A stretch of 64,000 nt of DNA from Salinicola corii (GTDB lineage: Bacteria > Pseudomonadota > Gammaproteobacteria > Pseudomonadales > Halomonadaceae). The stretch spans positions 310,001 through 374,000 of the forward strand of contig NZ_VTPX01000002.1 of NCBI RefSeq assembly GCF_008298015.1. The letters are read 5' to 3'. Below, one piece after another: positions 60,804 through 64,000 of this stretch. The position numbers were made by a program, and so were the translations under genes. How positions within the stretch are numbered: the stretch's first letter is position 1; each line of letters opens with the position of its first letter. The notes beneath the pieces were generated by a model that worked only from the letters and a program-made list of their open reading frames with translations, searched no databases and had not been told where the DNA came from.

Positions 60804-62138
60804 ATGATCATTCGTTATCGTCGTCTATCGTTGGCCATTGCACTGGTGAGCGCCGCCGCATCGGGGCCGGTCTTCGCCGCTTCTTTTCAGCTACAGGAAC
60901 AAAGCGTCAGTGGGCAGGGCACGTCCTGGGCAGGACGCGCTTCCAATGTGCAGGATGCTTCCATCGTCTACGGCAACCCAGCGGGCATGTCCTTTCTCGA
61001 TCGAGCCCAGATCACGGCTGGCGCCAATCTCATCGATGCCAGTGCCGATATCGACGATGCCAGCGGGACCCAGCCCGCAGTGACCGGGATCGGGCCGGGT
61101 GGCCCTGTCGTCGGGGCTGTTGCCTCCCAGGGTAGCAACGACGGTGACATGATCCCGCACAAGGCGATCCCGTTCGGTTATTACGTGCAGCCGATCAACG
61201 AGCGCTGGACCTTTGGCCTCGGTGCCTACGTGCCGTTCGGGCTGATCACCGACTACGACGACGATTTCCAGGGGCGCTATTTCGGCAATTACAGCGAGGT
61301 CGAAGTCATCACCGTCCAGCCGACGCTCTCCTACCGTTTCAGCGATCAGTTCGCGATCGGGGTCGGTGTGACATGGAACCATATCAAGGGCGAACTCGAG
61401 AGCAAGACGCCCAACCCTTTGCCGGCCGCGCTGGGCGGTACCGGTGACGGCACCGTCAACGTCGAGGGCGACGATGACGCCTGGGGTTACAACATCGGCA
61501 TGATCTACCGGCCGGTCGAGTCGACGACGCTCGGCCTGACCTATCACTCCAAGGTCGATTTCGATCTCGATGGTGACGTCGATTACGACAATATCTTCAA
61601 TAGTGCCGATCCTTTGGCAGGCCCCATCAATACCAGTGCCGATGCCGGACTGGCGATCACGCTACCGGAGACGATCGACTTCTCCGTGACGCACCAGCTT
61701 GACGAGCGCTGGACGCTGATGGCCGGCGCGAGTTACATCCGCTGGAGTCGTTTCGACGAAATCAAGGTGGATGTCGGTCCGGGCGCCCCGACAGGAGATA
61801 TCGTCGAGGAACAAGATTACGATGATGTCTGGCAGTATCGCGCCGGCCTGTCATATCGGGTCAATCCCCAGTGGATTCTGCGTACCGGGATTGGCTACGA
61901 CGAATCGCCGATCAAGGACGAACATCGTAGCCCTCGCGTTCCCTCTGCCGACCGCACGCTCGTCTCCATCGGTGCGGGGTGGACTCCGATCGACGCTCTG
62001 ACTATTGACGCTGCCTACAGTTATATCTGGGAGGATAGGGCGGATATCGATCTTCAGGATGCCAACGGTACCTCCTACCGTGCCAAATACGACAACAGCC
62101 TGAGCCTGTTCGGCCTGCAGGCGACCTATCGATTCTAA
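60804..62138 (+). CDS. FadL/OmpP1/TodX family outer-membrane transporter
   Basis: A 444-residue beta-barrel. After a signal peptide (cleavage near VFA-ASF) come the FadL hallmarks: FQLQEQSVSGQGTSWAGRA at the mature start (the plug or hatch) and YGNPAGMSFLD (NPAG, residues 58-61). Alternating beta-strand pattern runs to a terminal aromatic, LQATYRF. Members take up long-chain fatty acids or hydrophobic aromatics across the outer membrane. GGGGGAA precedes ATG 60804. A strong terminator follows. Confidence 0.92.
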   Translation: MIIRYRRLSLAIALVSAAASGPVFAASFQLQEQSVSGQGTSWAGRASNVQDASIVYGNPAGMSFLDRAQITAGANLIDASADIDDASGTQPAVTGIGPGGPVVGAVASQGSNDGDMIPHKAIPFGYYVQPINERWTFGLGAYVPFGLITDYDDDFQGRYFGNYSEVEVITVQPTLSYRFSDQFAIGVGVTWNHIKGELESKTPNPLPAALGGTGDGTVNVEGDDDAWGYNIGMIYRPVESTTLGLTYHSKVDFDLDGDVDYDNIFNSADPLAGPINTSADAGLAITLPETIDFSVTHQLDERWTLMAGASYIRWSRFDEIKVDVGPGAPTGDIVEEQDYDDVWQYRAGLSYRVNPQWILRTGIGYDESPIKDEHRSPRVPSADRTLVSIGAGWTPIDALTIDAAYSYIWEDRADIDLQDANGTSYRAKYDNSLSLFGLQATYRF

Positions 62139-62162
62139 CCGAGACAGGATTTGATGAATTCG

Positions 62163-62188
62163 CCCTGGCTCCGGCCGGGGTTTTTTTT
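62163..62188 (+). terminator. Strong terminator of fadL-type gene
   Basis: CCCTGGC (62163-62169) pairs with GCCGGGG (62174-62180) with one G-U, followed by eight T. Confidence 0.92.
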
Positions 62189-62389
62189 GAGCATGAGTGG
62201 AGTATCAATATGCTGGACAGTTTTCAGTAGTTCTCGAGTCATGCGCTTAGAGGCCGAAGTGATAGCGGTGCTCAGGAACGTAAAGGCAGGAGTCATAAAT
62301 ACGCACTTTGATACATATTGATAGCCATTGATACAGTAGAGGGGTTGGCTAGCCCCTAGATCAAGGGATACTAAGCGTACACGCAGGAT

Positions 62390-62438
62390 GAGCGATTCCA
62401 GTACACCCAGATTTTATATAGAGTTACTGGAATTGCTC
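62390..62438. repeat. 14-bp inverted repeat with 21-base loop
   Basis: GAGCGATTCCAGTA (62390-62403) pairs with TACTGGAATTGCTC (62425-62438); the only imperfect pair is G-U. The AT-rich loop contains TTTTATATAGAG. It lies about 50 bases before the accessory gene, so it could be an operator, a leader hairpin or an attenuator. Confidence 0.6.
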
Positions 62439-62447
62439 GCATTATCG

Positions 62448-62467
62448 CCGAAGCATGAACGCTTCGG
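62448..62467 (+). repeat. 7-bp hairpin just upstream of the accessory start codon
   Basis: CCGAAGC (62448-62454) pairs with GCTTCGG (62461-62467) around a 6-base loop, 24 bases before ATG 62492. It would place a stem next to the ribosome-binding region. Confidence 0.5.
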
Positions 62468-62491
62468 GGAACGGAGATAGCGAGAATTCCA

Positions 62492-64000
62492 ATGGCAAAT
62501 CGTATCGAGTCATTCAGTCATGGCGATGGAGTCGCGAGAGAGACGGAAAGCGAAAAAACTTTCTTGAGTGCACTGAATAATGTAGTGCTTCCACTCCCTG
62601 CCCCGATTCTGAAAAATGTGTTAGACAGTTCGAATAATAAGGGGAATTCCGAGGCATTTTCCAAACTGCCGGAAGACGCCGAGATTCCTGAGTCACTGTC
62701 GGATATCAAACTCGTTAACGAAAGCGATCTCAAAAAAGATCAGTACAAGATATTTTCAAGCGAAGATGGTCCTGCTTATGCCATACAACGTAAAGACGAT
62801 GAGATACGTTTTGAAACCCAAGATGGGAAACGCTATCTGGTTTCCAAGGAAAATAATCCCGAAGCTTTTGATCAACTGAAGACATTGCACACTGAGTGGG
62901 GAGATGTCAAAGAGGCTATCAGTGACGGTGCCAAGTTGCTTTCACCCGATGATAACATCCCTGTCCTGACCGGTGACACGAAGGTCAAGATGCTCTCGGA
63001 TGGCGTGAAACTGATCGACATACCCGAGCGTGGACAGTATGTCGTGATGGAGGACTACACATCGGAGCACTATTCGATTATCACCAGCGACCAGGTTTCA
63101 CTACAAACAGATGCCGTGGATGATGCATTCGCCGATGCGGGTCTACCCAAAGGCGAAGAAACCGACATCATGATGGCAGAGACCACGGAAGACGGAAAAA
63201 GCGTCAGTGAGCTTTATCAGGAATATATGGAAGAGGCATATAAGGATCTTCCAAAGGATTCCAAAAAAGCAAAGTACATGCGCCTGCTGGAAGCCGAAAA
63301 TATGCTTTCGGGTGGTTTTCAGTATCTGCCTTACAATACAGGGCCCGGTCGATATGGTGGGTCTGAAACGGAATACGCTGACGGAATGTCGGAACTAAAG
63401 GCTGCCGACGCGCGTGGAATGTTGGACGAAGGCACGTTGGGAGATGAGTTGGCCGGCCTCTTGACTGATGAAGATATTATCGCGGATAGCGAAAAATTTC
63501 TCGACGACGCGGTCGACAAGATCAAGAATAAAGACGAATTAGAGGACAAGATCGCCGATTCGATGCTGGATGAGTCGTATTTAGAGACCATAGAGTCGTT
63601 GGGTGAAGATCATGCGGAAGGGGCCCAGTCGAGATTTTCCAGTGATTTGGAAGGTCTCAAACTTCTTAACGCCGACAGGGCAGAAGAAGTCCAGAATACA
63701 CTTAAGTTTCGAGTTCCTATTAGCGAGCTTAACGAAATATACAAGGAAGGCGTCGATGGCGTAGGAGAGGATAATCTTTTAAACGCGTCGGGCGACGTGG
63801 CATCTTCTCTTCTACAGGGAATAGTGACAACACTCTTCGGTACAAAACGAGGTGTGGATGTATATAATAAAATTATCAATGGTGAAAAAGTCGATGTGAC
63901 TCCAGAGGAGCGAAAGAAGCTCGACGTCATCAAGAGCGCTCATCAAGCGTTGACCAATGCGCTCAACGATCAGGCTGGGCGAAACTTGGAGTCCGATAAT
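62492..64000 (+). CDS. Large acidic protein of unknown function, N-terminal 503 residues (cut by window edge)
   Basis: I do not recognise this protein. The frame runs from ATG 62492 to base 64000 without a stop. It begins MANRIESFSHGDGVARETES and is rich in Asp, Glu, Lys, Asn and Ser. It appears mostly helical, with segments such as SVSELYQEYMEEAYKDLPKD, GPGRYGGSETEYADGM and TLFGTKRGVDVYNKIING. No N-terminal signal peptide, membrane helix or enzyme motif is seen. Codon and base use are AT-richer than every gene to the left, suggesting transfer. An HrpK-like or other secreted effector-like protein is one possibility, offered with low confidence. The ribosome site is weak (GGAGA 14 bases before, GAGA closer). 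Confidence 0.75.
   Translation, partial: MANRIESFSHGDGVARETESEKTFLSALNNVVLPLPAPILKNVLDSSNNKGNSEAFSKLPEDAEIPESLSDIKLVNESDLKKDQYKIFSSEDGPAYAIQRKDDEIRFETQDGKRYLVSKENNPEAFDQLKTLHTEWGDVKEAISDGAKLLSPDDNIPVLTGDTKVKMLSDGVKLIDIPERGQYVVMEDYTSEHYSIITSDQVSLQTDAVDDAFADAGLPKGEETDIMMAETTEDGKSVSELYQEYMEEAYKDLPKDSKKAKYMRLLEAENMLSGGFQYLPYNTGPGRYGGSETEYADGMSELKAADARGMLDEGTLGDELAGLLTDEDIIADSEKFLDDAVDKIKNKDELEDKIADSMLDESYLETIESLGEDHAEGAQSRFSSDLEGLKLLNADRAEEVQNTLKFRVPISELNEIYKEGVDGVGEDNLLNASGDVASSLLQGIVTTLFGTKRGVDVYNKIINGEKVDVTPEERKKLDVIKSAHQALTNALNDQAGRNLESDN

Larger units (their letters stand above)
62189..62491. other. 303-bp AT-rich gap before the terminal accessory gene
   Basis: No gene is supported. Base composition drops clearly compared with everything to the left. 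The gap contains a GGCTAGCC palindrome near 62346 and two hairpins listed separately. A promoter is expected here but no clear pair was chosen. Confidence 0.6.

Noticed and set aside
63331-63933. Two serine-rich leftward frames inside the terminal region
   Set aside because: They lie antisense to a much longer continuous frame and look like Ser/Leu-rich shadows of acidic codons.

Overview
The window is GC-rich chromosomal DNA from a gammaproteobacterium. It is probably a member of the Halomonadaceae (Halomonas, Salinicola, Kushneria or a relative). That placement rests on the conserved blocks ypjD-corC/ffh, rpsP-rimM-trmD-rplS, xerD-dsbC-hom-thrC and minCDE, on DUF349 and DUF3750 proteins, and on two copies of a dispersed palindromic element. 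It is inferred from gene content, not from any database search. Nearly all of the window is densely coding. No rRNA, CRISPR array, prophage or transposase gene was seen.

Region 1 (1-14141) is metabolic. It opens with a truncated L-lactate permease and two glutathione S-transferases. A long leftward block follows: a GltS-type symporter, a YtcJ-type metal amidohydrolase, a COG0523 (G3E) GTPase, then a complete polar amino-acid ABC transporter (binding protein, two permeases, ATPase) and a D-2-hydroxyacid dehydrogenase. A divergent MocR-type regulator and a class III aminotransferase flank it. Read together they suggest uptake and breakdown of an unidentified amino-acid-like compound.

Region 2 (14361-32181) holds mostly single housekeeping or stress genes: TauE/SafE-type exporter, ydfG, Tim44-like protein, yaaA, tas, Sel1-repeat protein, a DEDD exonuclease-like protein, quinone oxidoreductase, an OlsF-like double acyltransferase, LOG family protein, DUF501, ybaK, patB/malY, cnoX, DUF3750, an initiator tRNA with a consensus promoter, and a large DUF349 protein. 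A 152-bp foldback element lies at 18993-19144.

Region 3 (32427-42590) carries minCDE, sbcB, an M16 zinc peptidase, a SRAP-domain protein that has lost all its catalytic residues, and a TetR regulator overlapping an LplT-PlsC phospholipid-remodelling fusion. A second copy of the foldback element starts at the stop codon of that fusion.

Region 4 (42634-56107) is core machinery: corC and ypjD divergent from ffh, the rpsP-rimM-trmD-rplS ribosome operon, and the xerD-dsbC-hom-thrC-gst-recJ series.

Region 5 (56283-62188) has a YitT membrane protein and a compact leftward copper operon (MerR-type regulator, CopA, a 24-residue membrane microprotein overlapping copA by 4 bases, and a glyoxalase-fold protein). 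The operon is driven from a promoter with the stretched 20-bp spacer typical of MerR-family targets. A fadL-type outer-membrane gene with a strong terminator follows.

Region 6 (62189-64000) changes character abruptly. It is AT-richer, has two stable hairpins, and has one long acidic open reading frame of unrecognised function that leaves the window without a stop. This is the best candidate for accessory or undescribed biology, together with the inactive SRAP protein and the copA-coupled microprotein.
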